From contig JAXLXI010000003.1 of the NCBI GenBank assembly GCA_046328035.1, forward strand, positions 186,001 through 250,000: a DNA stretch of 64,000 nt, written 5' to 3'. This document shows positions 1 to 8,653 of this stretch, one piece after another (position 1 is the stretch's first letter; every line of letters starts with the position of its first letter). The stretch is from JBGASG01 sp046328035 (GTDB taxonomy: Bacteria > Cyanobacteriota > Vampirovibrionia > Obscuribacterales > Obscuribacteraceae). The notes under the pieces are model-generated. The model was not told the origin of the DNA, ran no database searches, and saw only the letters and a list, made by a program, of their open reading frames with translations. The translations under genes and the position numbers were made by a program.

Positions 1-62
1 CCGTGTATTCCAATGAAGGCGGGCTCTACGACGATATTCTCAAGTATCTCAAGATTCAGTGA
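1..62 (+). CDS. C-terminal tail of an upstream protein (partial)
   Basis: The frame that begins at base 3 is open from the window edge and ends at a TGA at 60-62. Its last 19 residues read VYSNEGGLYDDILKYLKIQ. The stop overlaps the GTG start of the next gene (GTGA at 59-62), so the two genes are probably translationally coupled. Too little is visible to name a family. Confidence 0.6.
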   Translation, partial: VYSNEGGLYDDILKYLKIQ

Positions 63-1636
63 GCGCACACTACGAAAAGGGTCGCCTTCTCTACCAGCAA
101 CGTCGCTACGACTTAGCTGAAACTGAATTCCGCAAAGCGCTGTCCGAAGATCCCAACGCACCGCTGGCACACGCGATGCTGGCGGCGTCTCTGTCCGCGC
201 AGGGACAGGCAGACAAGGGAGTCAAAGAAGCCGAAGCGGCCATCAAAATTGCTCCGGAACTTGCTTATCCCTACTACATTCTCAGCCTGTCGCAACTGGC
301 GTGCAACCGCACCGGCGACGCCGAAAAAACCATCAAAGAAGCCTTGCGCATCGACCCGACTTCCTCGACCTACCTGACGCATGCCGCCGATGTGCAGGTC
401 GTTAAAGAAAACTGGAAGGAAGCACTGAAGTATGCCGAAGCGGGACTGCAAAGCGATCCTGAAGATGTAAACTGCATCAACACCAGAGCCCAGGTTCTGG
501 TGCGATTGAATCGATTTGCTGAAGCGGAGGAATCGCTGGAGTTTGCCCTGCGACTCGATCCTGAAGACTCGATGACGCACAGCAATATGGGCTGGGTAGC
601 GGTGCGGCGCGGACGCATCAACGAAGCAATCGACCACTTCAAAGAGGCGTTGCGCCTCAATCCAAATTCAGACTGGGCGTATGAAGGCGTGGTGGAAGCG
701 CTGAAGGCACGCAACCCCATCTACCACATGCTGCTTATGAGTTCGCTGCAATTGCAAGAAACCAGCGGTCACATGCGCACGGCATTGTACTGGTTTTTCT
801 GGGTGATACCACCTTTGCGAGCTGCGCTCCTTTTGTTTTTGATCGTGTCGTTCGTCACCAAAACAATGTTCACCCTCTTGCTCCGACTCGATCCGCTGGG
901 GAGACGCGTGCTGACCGACAAGACCAAGCGTCAGAATAATGCTTCACTGGTACTGGTCGGTGTGATTGTCGTTTTTATCGCGGCCATCATGTGCAATCCG
1001 CAATACTTCACGCCGGAGACCCACAAAACCGTCGTCGCAGGTAAAGTTCTTTTTGAGAGCGGCGATACTAAACGCGGTATCGCCCACTGGGACACCGCAG
1101 TCGGTGAAGCACAACAGCTCGATGCGCGTGGCGTCGGTGAACCCAGTCATTACCACTTCGAGAAGGCTGAGACCATCATTAAAGATTTGCTCGATACAGT
1201 AGAAGAAACACAAGGTGTTGATGCCCTGCTGAAATTCAAATATCGCATGGAACTGGGACATCATTTCATGCGCAGCAACGAATATGATGGAGCGGCGACA
1301 GCCTACGAGCAGGCGGGGCATCTAGTAGCCGACCTGCCGTCCAGACTGCCCCATGCTCAGGCGATGGCAGCGGCAGGCGAAGCCCATTTTAATCGCGGCG
1401 AAAACGTGTATTACACACAGCAAGCAGTCGATGACTTCCGGGCAGCCTGCAAAGATTTTGAGAAGGAAGGCAATCCGAACACCGCGCAGTTTCGGCAGGT
1501 CTTGTTACGGCTGGCTGAGTGCCTCAAGCGCATGGGCAATGACGAAGCGGCGGCGGCGATTATTAAGAAGCAACAGGAACTCGATGCCCAGAAAGCCGGC
1601 ATTCAGTCTGTGCCGATCCATCTCATTCACAAGTAG
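59..1636 (+). CDS. TPR-repeat membrane protein
   Basis: This 525-aa protein starts at a GTG that overlaps the preceding stop. Residues 1-220 form about six tetratricopeptide repeats with the usual small and aromatic residue spacing (for example LLYQQRRYDLAETEFRKAL). Two hydrophobic segments follow, at roughly 245-275 and 295-315, and the remainder is another TPR-like helical region. TPR proteins are protein-interaction scaffolds. The middle membrane segments imply anchoring, with TPR blocks on either side. No enzymatic motif is visible. Coupling to the upstream gene suggests a shared operon, but that partner is outside the window. The specific role is unknown. Confidence 0.85.
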   Translation: MSAHYEKGRLLYQQRRYDLAETEFRKALSEDPNAPLAHAMLAASLSAQGQADKGVKEAEAAIKIAPELAYPYYILSLSQLACNRTGDAEKTIKEALRIDPTSSTYLTHAADVQVVKENWKEALKYAEAGLQSDPEDVNCINTRAQVLVRLNRFAEAEESLEFALRLDPEDSMTHSNMGWVAVRRGRINEAIDHFKEALRLNPNSDWAYEGVVEALKARNPIYHMLLMSSLQLQETSGHMRTALYWFFWVIPPLRAALLLFLIVSFVTKTMFTLLLRLDPLGRRVLTDKTKRQNNASLVLVGVIVVFIAAIMCNPQYFTPETHKTVVAGKVLFESGDTKRGIAHWDTAVGEAQQLDARGVGEPSHYHFEKAETIIKDLLDTVEETQGVDALLKFKYRMELGHHFMRSNEYDGAATAYEQAGHLVADLPSRLPHAQAMAAAGEAHFNRGENVYYTQQAVDDFRAACKDFEKEGNPNTAQFRQVLLRLAECLKRMGNDEAAAAIIKKQQELDAQKAGIQSVPIHLIHK

Positions 1637-1659
1637 ACCCCCGGTGCTAGAATGGCGCC

Positions 1660-2592
1660 GTGCAACTGGCAATTGGAATTGATCTTGGCGGCAGCCACAT
1701 CACCGCCGTGATGGTAGACGAGAGCGGCGCCGTGCTGGCACGCTGCGGCAATCCGGTTGTGCAACACGACTTCGATACGGTCTTCGCCGCCATGATCGAA
1801 TCTGCGAAGACTGTGATGGCAGCGGTCCCTGATTGCTCGACACTCATACAGGCAGTGGGACTTGGTATTCCCGGCAATGTCGATCCGCGCGACGGCGCTA
1901 CGCGCTATCTGCCTAGCTTTCCATGGGGACGCATCGAGATCGGCAAGCTCTTCGAAACACAATTGCAACTGCCTGTGATCATGCGAAACGATGGTCGCTG
2001 TGCGGCCATCGCCGAATCTCGGCTGGGCAGCGGACGCCGCTCACGCATCTTCGCATTACTGACGCTCGGCACCGGCATTGGTGGCGCACTGATCATCGAC
2101 GGTAAGCTATTCGACGGTGCCACATTCGATGCCGGCGACTTCGGACATCACACCATTCACGGCGGAGCCAACGGCTTTCCCTGTGTGTGCGGCAAAAGCG
2201 GTTGCTTCGAAATGCACGCTGCCGCTCAGGGACTGGTGCGGCATTATCAAAAGCAAGGCGGTAGCTCTGCCGACAATGCCGCTCAGGTGATGGAAAAATA
2301 TCGTCAGGGTGAGGACAAAGCACGCACCGCGTTTGCCTGTTATCTCGACGACCTGTCCACCGGACTGGCAAATCTGGTTACTTTCTACAATCCAGATACG
2401 ATCGCCGTCGGTGGTGGTTTGTCTCATGCTCCGGAAGTGTTCGAGAACATTCACGCGCTGGTAGACGCAAAAACTCTGCCGGCATCACGTAACTTTGTCA
2501 AAATTGTACCCGCCACATTGGGACAAGACGCCGGGGCGATCGGCGCCGGACTGCTGGCTCTCTCCAGCCAACCAGCAGCAACGTCACTTTAG
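1660..2592 (+). CDS. ROK-family sugar kinase (glucokinase-like)
   Basis: This 310-aa protein starts at GTG 1660, with the ATP-binding phosphate-1 motif GIDLGGSH right at the N-terminus, which fixes the start. The ROK zinc-binding signature CVCGKSGCFE is present near residues 175-185, preceded by GTGIGGALI and the acidic GDFGHH region. ROK kinases phosphorylate glucose, N-acetylglucosamine or related sugars in the cytoplasm, and some family members are repressors. No helix-turn-helix precedes the kinase fold here, so a kinase is likely. The exact sugar cannot be read from sequence. The last nine bases overlap convergently with the next gene. Confidence 0.88.
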   Translation: MQLAIGIDLGGSHITAVMVDESGAVLARCGNPVVQHDFDTVFAAMIESAKTVMAAVPDCSTLIQAVGLGIPGNVDPRDGATRYLPSFPWGRIEIGKLFETQLQLPVIMRNDGRCAAIAESRLGSGRRSRIFALLTLGTGIGGALIIDGKLFDGATFDAGDFGHHTIHGGANGFPCVCGKSGCFEMHAAAQGLVRHYQKQGGSSADNAAQVMEKYRQGEDKARTAFACYLDDLSTGLANLVTFYNPDTIAVGGGLSHAPEVFENIHALVDAKTLPASRNFVKIVPATLGQDAGAIGAGLLALSSQPAATSL

Positions 2593-3474
2593 ACGCAGCA
2601 CGACCACACCATCGAGAATTCCAAAGTCGGCGCGTTGCTTGATCTTCAATCCGCCGCCCAGCTTGTGGTAGCCGTGAGCATCCATGGTCTTGGCACCCTC
2701 GTATCCAGTTTGGATCTTGCCGTGAACAATTTCGGTCGGCACGACACGATCGTGGCTGGCGGCCGAGCCGCTGCGCGGCGCCGGGTCATGCACAATCAGC
2801 GCGTCGCCTTCAGTGCCGACGACCGCCACCCAGTGCCCGGCAAAACGCACGTACTTGTCCTGAGCAGGGAAATATCGATACCAGCCGATTTTCAGCCATA
2901 CCGCCGACTTGTCGTCGGCAAGTCCTTTGCGGACAAACGCCAGTTGCGGCAAGGTCGCCAGTGCCACCCCGTGATCGAGATGTTCCCACCCCTGGTATTG
3001 CAATGACTCCACAACATAACCGCGCTCACCGATATACTTGCGCAGCCCGACCATAAGACCATCAGGTGTAGTGCCACCGAGACGAGTTGTCTTCATCAAC
3101 TTCGACAGGCGCAAACTCAGCTGCCCCTGCGCTCGGGCATCCAGCGCACTTGCTGATGTCAATCGAGGATAACCATGCTTGCTCATGTAGATCAGCGAAT
3201 CGGAAGCCGCCACCGGTCCACAATACGGCGCGCCTTCAAAGGGCAGACCTGCCTGTGGTTCGGATTGCATCAAATCAGGCGTTTCGTCCACTCGCGAAAC
3301 AGATTCGACCGCAGCTCCGCCCGCAGTCACGCTACTGCCAACCACCCCGGCTGCAACCAGATATAGTGCCACTGATTGAGGACTGGTAAACTTACGAAGC
3401 CCCCGCGCTGAGAGCGAGACAATGGCGGAACCAATTACTTCTCTGACATTTCGAGCGTGCAAAAATTGTGACAT
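2584..3474 (-). CDS. Secreted C39-like putative cysteine peptidase
   Basis: About 296 aa from the internal ATG at 3474; an in-frame ATG at 3501 is also possible. A hydrophobic stretch near residues 35-55 looks like a signal or anchor segment. The C39/papain-like pattern is visible: Cys in PYCGPVA at about residue 85, His in GHWVAVVG, and Asp in VHDPAPRSG. C39-like domains cleave peptides or bind them when inactive. The 5' end overlaps the divergent GNAT gene (from 3422) and the 3' end overlaps the ROK gene, so the annotated start is uncertain. The substrate is unknown. Confidence 0.7.
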   Translation of the reverse strand: MSQFLHARNVREVIGSAIVSLSARGLRKFTSPQSVALYLVAAGVVGSSVTAGGAAVESVSRVDETPDLMQSEPQAGLPFEGAPYCGPVAASDSLIYMSKHGYPRLTSASALDARAQGQLSLRLSKLMKTTRLGGTTPDGLMVGLRKYIGERGYVVESLQYQGWEHLDHGVALATLPQLAFVRKGLADDKSAVWLKIGWYRYFPAQDKYVRFAGHWVAVVGTEGDALIVHDPAPRSGSAASHDRVVPTEIVHGKIQTGYEGAKTMDAHGYHKLGGGLKIKQRADFGILDGVVVLRLK

Positions 3475-3889
3475 GCAATCGCTGCAAAACCTCGTCAGCA
3501 AACTGTATTTAGAGGATTCAAATGTATCGCACGTGCAACCAAACGTGCAAGTTTCGTGTCAAGAATTAGCAGCGAAACCTGACAAAGGGCAGGTCGTAAT
3601 CTTCGATGCAGACGGGCACGTGGCGGGCTATGCAATCTTGATCTTTTTCTGGAGCAACGAATACGGCGGAGACATCATCGAGATCGACGAGCTGTACGTT
3701 GATGAAGTTTACCGCCGCAGTGGGGTAGCTACGAAATTCTTCGAATGGCTGGCGGACGCATTCGGCGAAAAGTGCGCGGGGCTTAGCTTACAGGTTTCAG
3801 AACAGAATCAGACAGCACTCAGTTTCTATCAAAAACTGGGCTTTGAACACTCCAGAAACCAGCACCTGATCAAAGTTCATACTAAATAG
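3422..3889 (+). CDS. GNAT-family N-acetyltransferase
   Basis: This 155-aa protein fills a single GNAT fold. The conserved central strand and acetyl-CoA pyrophosphate loop are seen in the segment around IDELYVDEVYRRSGVA, which matches the R/Q-x-x-G-x-G/A motif. The C-terminal SFYQKLGFEHS strand is also typical. It would acetylate an amine on a small molecule or protein in the cytosol. The acceptor cannot be inferred. Its start lies inside the 5' region of the divergent C39-like gene, so the two genes overlap head to head. Confidence 0.88.
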   Translation: MAEPITSLTFRACKNCDMQSLQNLVSKLYLEDSNVSHVQPNVQVSCQELAAKPDKGQVVIFDADGHVAGYAILIFFWSNEYGGDIIEIDELYVDEVYRRSGVATKFFEWLADAFGEKCAGLSLQVSEQNQTALSFYQKLGFEHSRNQHLIKVHTK

Positions 3890-3987
3890 AGATCTTGGTT
3901 TCAGAACTTTTTCACAATTGACGCGTAAGCTCACCTCATCGGATCGTTCTGCTGGGTCTACCCCTTACTAACCAGACCGGAGCTTTT

Positions 3988-5112
3988 ATGCGACTCCATT
4001 ATATTTTCACGGCTTTCGTCGCGGCTGTAGCCACAATGGTCGGCTCTGCCGTCAATGCCGCCGCACCCGAGAAGCCGGCCACCATCGCCGCCAGAACCGC
4101 CGCCGCACACATAATGTCGCCCGGCAAACTGATGACCACCAAAAGACCCGACACCATACTCTCCGCCGGCATAACCAATACCCTGCCGGCAACCGCAGCC
4201 CCGGCCACCAAACATGCCGGCAACAAGTCGGCGGTTAAAGTGGCAACCCATGCAAAACCCCATGCGGGCGGCCAACCGGCAGCTAAAGTCGCAGCCGCCA
4301 CCAACGTCAACAGCGATGCAACCAAACTGGCGATGGCACCGCAATCGGTGCCGCCCACGGCCACGTCAACGGCAACCGGAACTACGACAACTACCTATAG
4401 CGCACCGCGACTGCCTAACATGCAACCGTTGAATGCCGTCGTCAATACGGCACCGGTCAATCCATCCGAATCCGAAACCAAACTGCCGCAGGCAGCCATC
4501 ACACCCAACTCCTCGAACGCACTCAGTCACCCGATGGTTCTCACCCCTGCACCAGCCTATGAAGTGGCAACGCCTCAAGAAAAGAACAACGGCAAGATGG
4601 CAAAAATTGGCGGCTGGTTCAATCAACGCGTTCTTCGCCGCGGTCCGGGTGCTCCCAGCGCCGGCATGCCGCCGGCCACAGTCCAGGCGGGTCCAGCCAG
4701 CTACGCCAGCGCCAACAAGCCGGCTGCCTCTCCATATTTGATCGCCTCCGAAAATGCCTCCACGGTCACATACTGGCCGCCGACCAGCACCAACGTCGCC
4801 GTCCACAACTTTGGACCAATGTCCGAGAGTGCCGCGCCCGGCGCCACCGCATCTGGTATCCCCAGTGATATGCGCCCGGCTATCTTGATCGTCAAGTTGG
4901 CACCAGGAATTTATCCTGCCGCCATCGGTGGTGTGATCAACAAAGTGCACGGCAGCGTCATGGGCTCCCATGGTGCCGAGTACATGCACACGCTGCGCAT
5001 CGCGGTCAACCGCAACGACGTACCTCTGGCTATGAAACTTCTGACTAACAACCGCGCCGTTCAATACGTCGTTCCCGAGGAACTCCTCGGCGTCGCCGGC
5101 GCCAACAAGTAA
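3988..5112 (+). CDS. Secreted Ala/Thr/Pro-rich protein with protease-propeptide-like C-terminal domain
   Basis: 374 aa with a clear signal peptide (MRLHYIFTAFVAAVATMVG, with a cut near AVNAAA) and a GGAG ribosome binding site just upstream. Residues 25-290 are low-complexity Ala/Thr/Pro. The last 80 residues are a compact domain beginning ILIVKLAPG and ending with an AVQYVVPEELLG strand. Its pattern resembles the fervidolysin/subtilisin propeptide (I9-like) fold, which normally inhibits or chaperones a serine protease. No protease domain follows, so this would be a stand-alone inhibitor-like module. That reading is inference; function is unknown. Confidence 0.7.
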   Translation: MRLHYIFTAFVAAVATMVGSAVNAAAPEKPATIAARTAAAHIMSPGKLMTTKRPDTILSAGITNTLPATAAPATKHAGNKSAVKVATHAKPHAGGQPAAKVAAATNVNSDATKLAMAPQSVPPTATSTATGTTTTTYSAPRLPNMQPLNAVVNTAPVNPSESETKLPQAAITPNSSNALSHPMVLTPAPAYEVATPQEKNNGKMAKIGGWFNQRVLRRGPGAPSAGMPPATVQAGPASYASANKPAASPYLIASENASTVTYWPPTSTNVAVHNFGPMSESAAPGATASGIPSDMRPAILIVKLAPGIYPAAIGGVINKVHGSVMGSHGAEYMHTLRIAVNRNDVPLAMKLLTNNRAVQYVVPEELLGVAGANK

Positions 5113-5260
5113 GTGCGAACGCAGCCTCTTGAAATCAACAGAAATATTCCGATGTTTGTCAAGACGAGATCCTGATTGTACCAGCGCAGGTTTGTGGGCG
5201 CGCTAACGTGAGCAAACCCGAGGGTCGGAATTGCTGGGCAGGCTTCAGATAGAAAGAGCT

Positions 5261-6233
5261 TTAAGCCGTTTCAAATTCCTCAGAGAACGGGCGTCTGTTG
5301 TGGATGAGCGACCACGCGATTGTGACTAGCTTGCGGATCACTGCAGTGCGTACCAGCGCGCCTGGTTTGCCAGCAGAGGTAAGTCGTTCGCAAAAGCGCC
5401 GCAAACCGCATTGTGCTGCATTGCCGCCATGGCCGGGAAAAGTAAGGCATTACGCACATATTTGTTTCCTGCTTTGCTGATCGATCCTCTCGCCTTGATT
5501 GAACTGCCTGATTCCCATTTGCGCGGCGTCAGACCCAGAAATTTGGCTAGCGATCTGCTTGTTGGAAATTTCCGGAAATCGATCAAAGAAAGCAAGATGA
5601 TTGCGGTCTTCTCTCCAATCCCTGGAATGGATAAGAGCAAACGCTTATCCTCGCGTAAGGCTAGATCGGCGTCGATCCGAGAACAAGCCAGGGCGAAGAT
5701 TTCGTCGTACTCTGCATTTATGCGTTCTGCCTCCGCGGACAGCACGTGCCTCACTGCATCGCTGCGAAGCCCGCATTTAAGCTGATTTTGCACCGCTACC
5801 GATCGTTTCTCCAACGAACGCAAGCACATTTGGATGTCTCGCAATTCGAGTTGGATAGGTGAGGGAAGGCGATGTTCAGGCAATTTGCTGACCGCTCCTT
5901 AGCGAACATGGCAAGGGCGAACGCGTCAGAATAGTCTGACTTCAAGTCGGGCTGGAGCGACTGGGCGAATCTCCGAAACCTCCTAATATCTGCGCGAACA
6001 ACGCGGATCTTTGGGAGTTCCAGTATAAAAGTAACCAGTGCTTCTCCATATCTACCGGTAGGCTCAAAGACCAGGTTATACCGGTCGCATTCAAAGCTGT
6101 GGACCCAATCGCGGAATCTGGCAAAACCAGTTGCGCTGTTAGCGAACTTCTTCACGTAGCGCGAGTTCTCAATCAAGATGCATGCGTCGAACCAATCCTT
6201 AGCGATGTCAACGCCTAGATTTACGTTCTTCAT
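5261..6233 (-). pseudogene. IS110-family transposase with two frameshifts
   Basis: The N-terminal half (6233 down to about 5887) carries the DEDD RuvC-like nuclease: GVDIAKDWFD, then EPTGRYG, then KSDYSDAFALAMF. The reading frame is lost near 5884-5887. It resumes as KLPEHRLP and continues into the helix-hairpin/Transposase_20 domain (LLSIPGIGEKTA, with the GSSIKARGSISKAGN serine region). A second shift lies near 5389-5391. The family-typical tail GKPGALVRTAVIRKLV then runs to a TAA at 5261-5263. Both shifts are explained by loss of one base. As read, no full-length transposase can be made. Decay and sequencing error cannot be told apart here. Confidence 0.88.
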
Positions 6234-6267
6234 TCGTCCTCTTTCTTTCTAGTGTCATTCACCGAAA

Positions 6268-6476
6268 GATCTGGTCACAGCAACCTCTGTCGACTTTCTT
6301 ACGCGGTTTAGCCCTATGGCTACCAACATATTCCTCGATGTAGACTTGTTGCTGGTGTGGACGAGCGTCTAATTTCTGTTTCGAGCTCTCTTACGGCATC
6401 GATCTGTTGATGGAGTTCACGCCTGTCCAATGACCAGATCCAACAGGGTTACTTAGGCTCACCTAGGTAACCCTGT
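6268..6476 (-). ncRNA. Candidate IS110 bridge-RNA locus
   Basis: The stretch 6234-6547 has no gene. It contains a perfect 10-bp inverted repeat, GATCTGGTCA at 6268-6277 and TGACCAGATC at 6431-6440, enclosing about 150 bases. Next to it is a strong hairpin with arms 6443-6457 and 6462-6476 and a 4-base loop. In IS110-group elements the non-coding region 5' of the transposase encodes a structured bridge RNA that guides recombination. Placement upstream of a minus-strand transposase fits that group. No covariance or guide-loop match was tested, so this is a structural suggestion only. Confidence 0.3.
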
Positions 6477-6547
6477 CAACTTAAAGGCCATCGTAAGAAG
6501 TGTTGATTTTCACAAGGCGGCGAAACAGCACACGGACGCCGGTAAAT

Positions 6548-7930
6548 TCAGGGGCACGGCAGGGTAACGGTCACGCGCGTGCCTTGACTGGGAGTGCTGA
6601 CCAGCGTCACGGTTCCGTGATGCGCGGCAGCGATCTCCTGCACGATGGCCAGTCCCAGGCCACTGCCTCCCGGCGGGCTGCCCAGCACGCGATAGAAGCG
6701 CTCAAAGATCCGCGGTTGCTCCGCTTCCGGAATGCCGCAGCCGTTGTCGCAGACTTCCACAATTGCACGGTCACCGTCGCGTCGCAAAGCCACTTCCACC
6801 GTCGCCCCTTCTGTCTGCGCATAACGAATGGCGTTATCAATGATGTTGAGCAGCATCTCGCGCAGCATCAGCGCACTGCCGTTCACTGCCAGCACCGGTC
6901 CGGCTTCTGCCTCGGCGCCAGCGAAAGCTATCTCCAGTTTCTTCTCCTGAGCGTCCTCCAGCAGCTCTTCAATGCAGGAAGCCACCAGTGCGGTCAGGTC
7001 GACGCTGTCGGTCTGGCGTTGCGAGGAGTCTTTGAGAGACTCATCAACGCGAGCCAGAGTCAATAGCTGGTGAACGAGCCGGCTGCCTCGCTCGGCACCG
7101 ATGTGTATCTTGCGCAGGATATCCTGACGAGACTGAGCATCATCCTCGGAGAGTGCCAGTTCCGTCTGCGTCTGAATTCCAGCCAGAGGTGTGCGCAACT
7201 GGTGCGCCGCATTGGCAACAAATCGGCGGTGTCCTTCGATATCAAACTGCAAGCGTGACAGCAATAAGTTGATCGCTCGCACCAGAGATGCCACCTCAAC
7301 CGGCACATTGGCCTCAGGCAAAGGGTGCAAGTCCGAAAACGAACGTTCATCCACATTTTTGCGGATCGATTCCAGTGGTGCCAGCGACTTGCCGATCGCC
7401 ACGTACAACGTTGCACCGAGAAGAAAAATACAGATCACGCCGGGGACGAGCACAGCCAGCAATATGCGATTGGCGAGCTGGTGGCGCGCGGTGAGCGTCT
7501 CCGCCACACGGACCATGGCGACGCCGCCGGCGTCTACCGGCACAGGCACTGTCGCAATGCGCACCGCCTGCCCGTGCAGCTGCCCGTCAGAGAAAACCGG
7601 ACCGCCACTGGAAGGCGTCGCCGGTGCCTCGGGAAAATTCCGTTCGCCCGCCACCAGACGCCCATGCGGACCGACCACCTGGTAGTAGAACTTGTCGCTC
7701 AGGTCATAGGTCAATAACTTGATAGCCTGCGGATGCAGTTCTACCGCAAACAGCCCTTCACTGGTTGTGAACCCGGTGGAAATCGAACGCGCCACTTCAG
7801 CCAGTTCTTCGTCATAGATGCTGCGCGCCAGACTGGTTGCGAACGTATAAACGAGGGCCATTGAGATGATCCAGACTGCCACAACCGGCAACATCCAAAA
7901 CCAGAGCTGCGAGCGCAGGGATGTCTTCAT
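6548..7930 (-). CDS. Sensor histidine kinase of a two-component system
   Basis: 460 aa. A first transmembrane helix (about residues 10-32) and a second (about 157-180) flank a periplasmic sensor of the 2CSK_N type. A HAMP-like linker follows, then the H-box HQLRTPLAG with the phospho-accepting His243. The N-box (NIIDNAIRYA), G1 (DNGCGIPE) and G2 (GSGLGLAIV) boxes complete an intact ATPase. It lies 3 bases downstream of the response regulator and next to an RND metal-efflux pair. A role in sensing metal in the envelope (CusS/CzcS-like) is therefore likely but inferred from context. Confidence 0.92.
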   Translation of the reverse strand: MKTSLRSQLWFWMLPVVAVWIISMALVYTFATSLARSIYDEELAEVARSISTGFTTSEGLFAVELHPQAIKLLTYDLSDKFYYQVVGPHGRLVAGERNFPEAPATPSSGGPVFSDGQLHGQAVRIATVPVPVDAGGVAMVRVAETLTARHQLANRILLAVLVPGVICIFLLGATLYVAIGKSLAPLESIRKNVDERSFSDLHPLPEANVPVEVASLVRAINLLLSRLQFDIEGHRRFVANAAHQLRTPLAGIQTQTELALSEDDAQSRQDILRKIHIGAERGSRLVHQLLTLARVDESLKDSSQRQTDSVDLTALVASCIEELLEDAQEKKLEIAFAGAEAEAGPVLAVNGSALMLREMLLNIIDNAIRYAQTEGATVEVALRRDGDRAIVEVCDNGCGIPEAEQPRIFERFYRVLGSPPGGSGLGLAIVQEIAAAHHGTVTLVSTPSQGTRVTVTLPCP

Positions 7931-7933
7931 CGG

Positions 7934-8608
7934 CTACTCGACCTTTTTCTCACTGAGCGTGTAGCCGAGTCCGCGGATGGTCTTCACGGTCAGATCGGCG
8001 GGTTCCAGTTTCTTGCGCAGTCGATGCACTGCCACTTCGATGGTGTTGTAGTTGAGGTCCCATGCGCCGTCATAAACATCGCGAGCGATCTGTTCCTTGC
8101 TGACGATGCGCCCCGCCCGTTTCATCAACAGCTCGAGTATGCCCAGTTCTTTGGCGGACAGCGACATCGCCTCGTCGCCTGCAAACGCGCGCCGGGCCAT
8201 GATGTCATAACGCAGGCTGCCAAAGGTGATTTCGTTGTTGCTGTCCCACTGCGCTCTTCTCAATAGCGCGCGCAACCTCGCTTCCAAAACCGGCAGGCGA
8301 AATGGTTTGGTGATGTAGTCATCCGCCCCGACGTCCAGGGCTCCGATAATATCTTCCGGTTCGTCTCTGGCGGTGACAACCATTACCGGCGTGGCGTTTC
8401 GCCTGCCGCGTAAACGCTTGAGCACCTCCATGCCGTCCATTTCCGGCAAACCCAGGTCAAGTATGAGGGCGTCATACTCGGATGTTTCCAGGAGATTGTC
8501 AGCGGCGGCACCCGTCTCGGCTACCTCGACAACAAAACCGCTCTTGCGCAACGCATGGGATACCGCGTCCGCCAGCAAATCATCGTCTTCTATCAGTAAA
8601 ACTCTCAT
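7934..8608 (-). CDS. OmpR-family response regulator
   Basis: 224 aa. The receiver domain has the acidic pocket EDDD at residues 7-10, phospho-acceptor Asp51 in LILDLGLPEMDG, and a conserved Lys in ITKPFRLP. A winged-helix DNA-binding domain ends in the typical IRGLGYTL. The gene precedes and is co-transcribed with the histidine kinase. It is divergent from the membrane fusion protein gene with only about 45-90 bases between, so that space is its likely target promoter. It probably activates metal efflux genes. Confidence 0.93.
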   Translation of the reverse strand: MRVLLIEDDDLLADAVSHALRKSGFVVEVAETGAAADNLLETSEYDALILDLGLPEMDGMEVLKRLRGRRNATPVMVVTARDEPEDIIGALDVGADDYITKPFRLPVLEARLRALLRRAQWDSNNEITFGSLRYDIMARRAFAGDEAMSLSAKELGILELLMKRAGRIVSKEQIARDVYDGAWDLNYNTIEVAVHRLRKKLEPADLTVKTIRGLGYTLSEKKVE

Positions 8609-8653
8609 CGTCGGGGGCTATCCTACCACCGAAAACGTAATCTTGTAAGTTTC

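Larger units (their letters stand above)
5261..6476 (-). mobile_element. IS110-family insertion sequence (ends approximate)
   Basis: The element is defined by the transposase plus the AT-richer upstream non-coding stretch. IS110 elements lack conventional terminal inverted repeats and usually make no clear target duplication, so exact ends cannot be read. Base composition is lower in GC than the flanks. The element sits between the secreted protein ending at 5112 and the histidine kinase ending at 6548. The outer limit given is the edge of the last hairpin; true ends could lie up to about 5113 and 6547. Confidence 0.6.
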
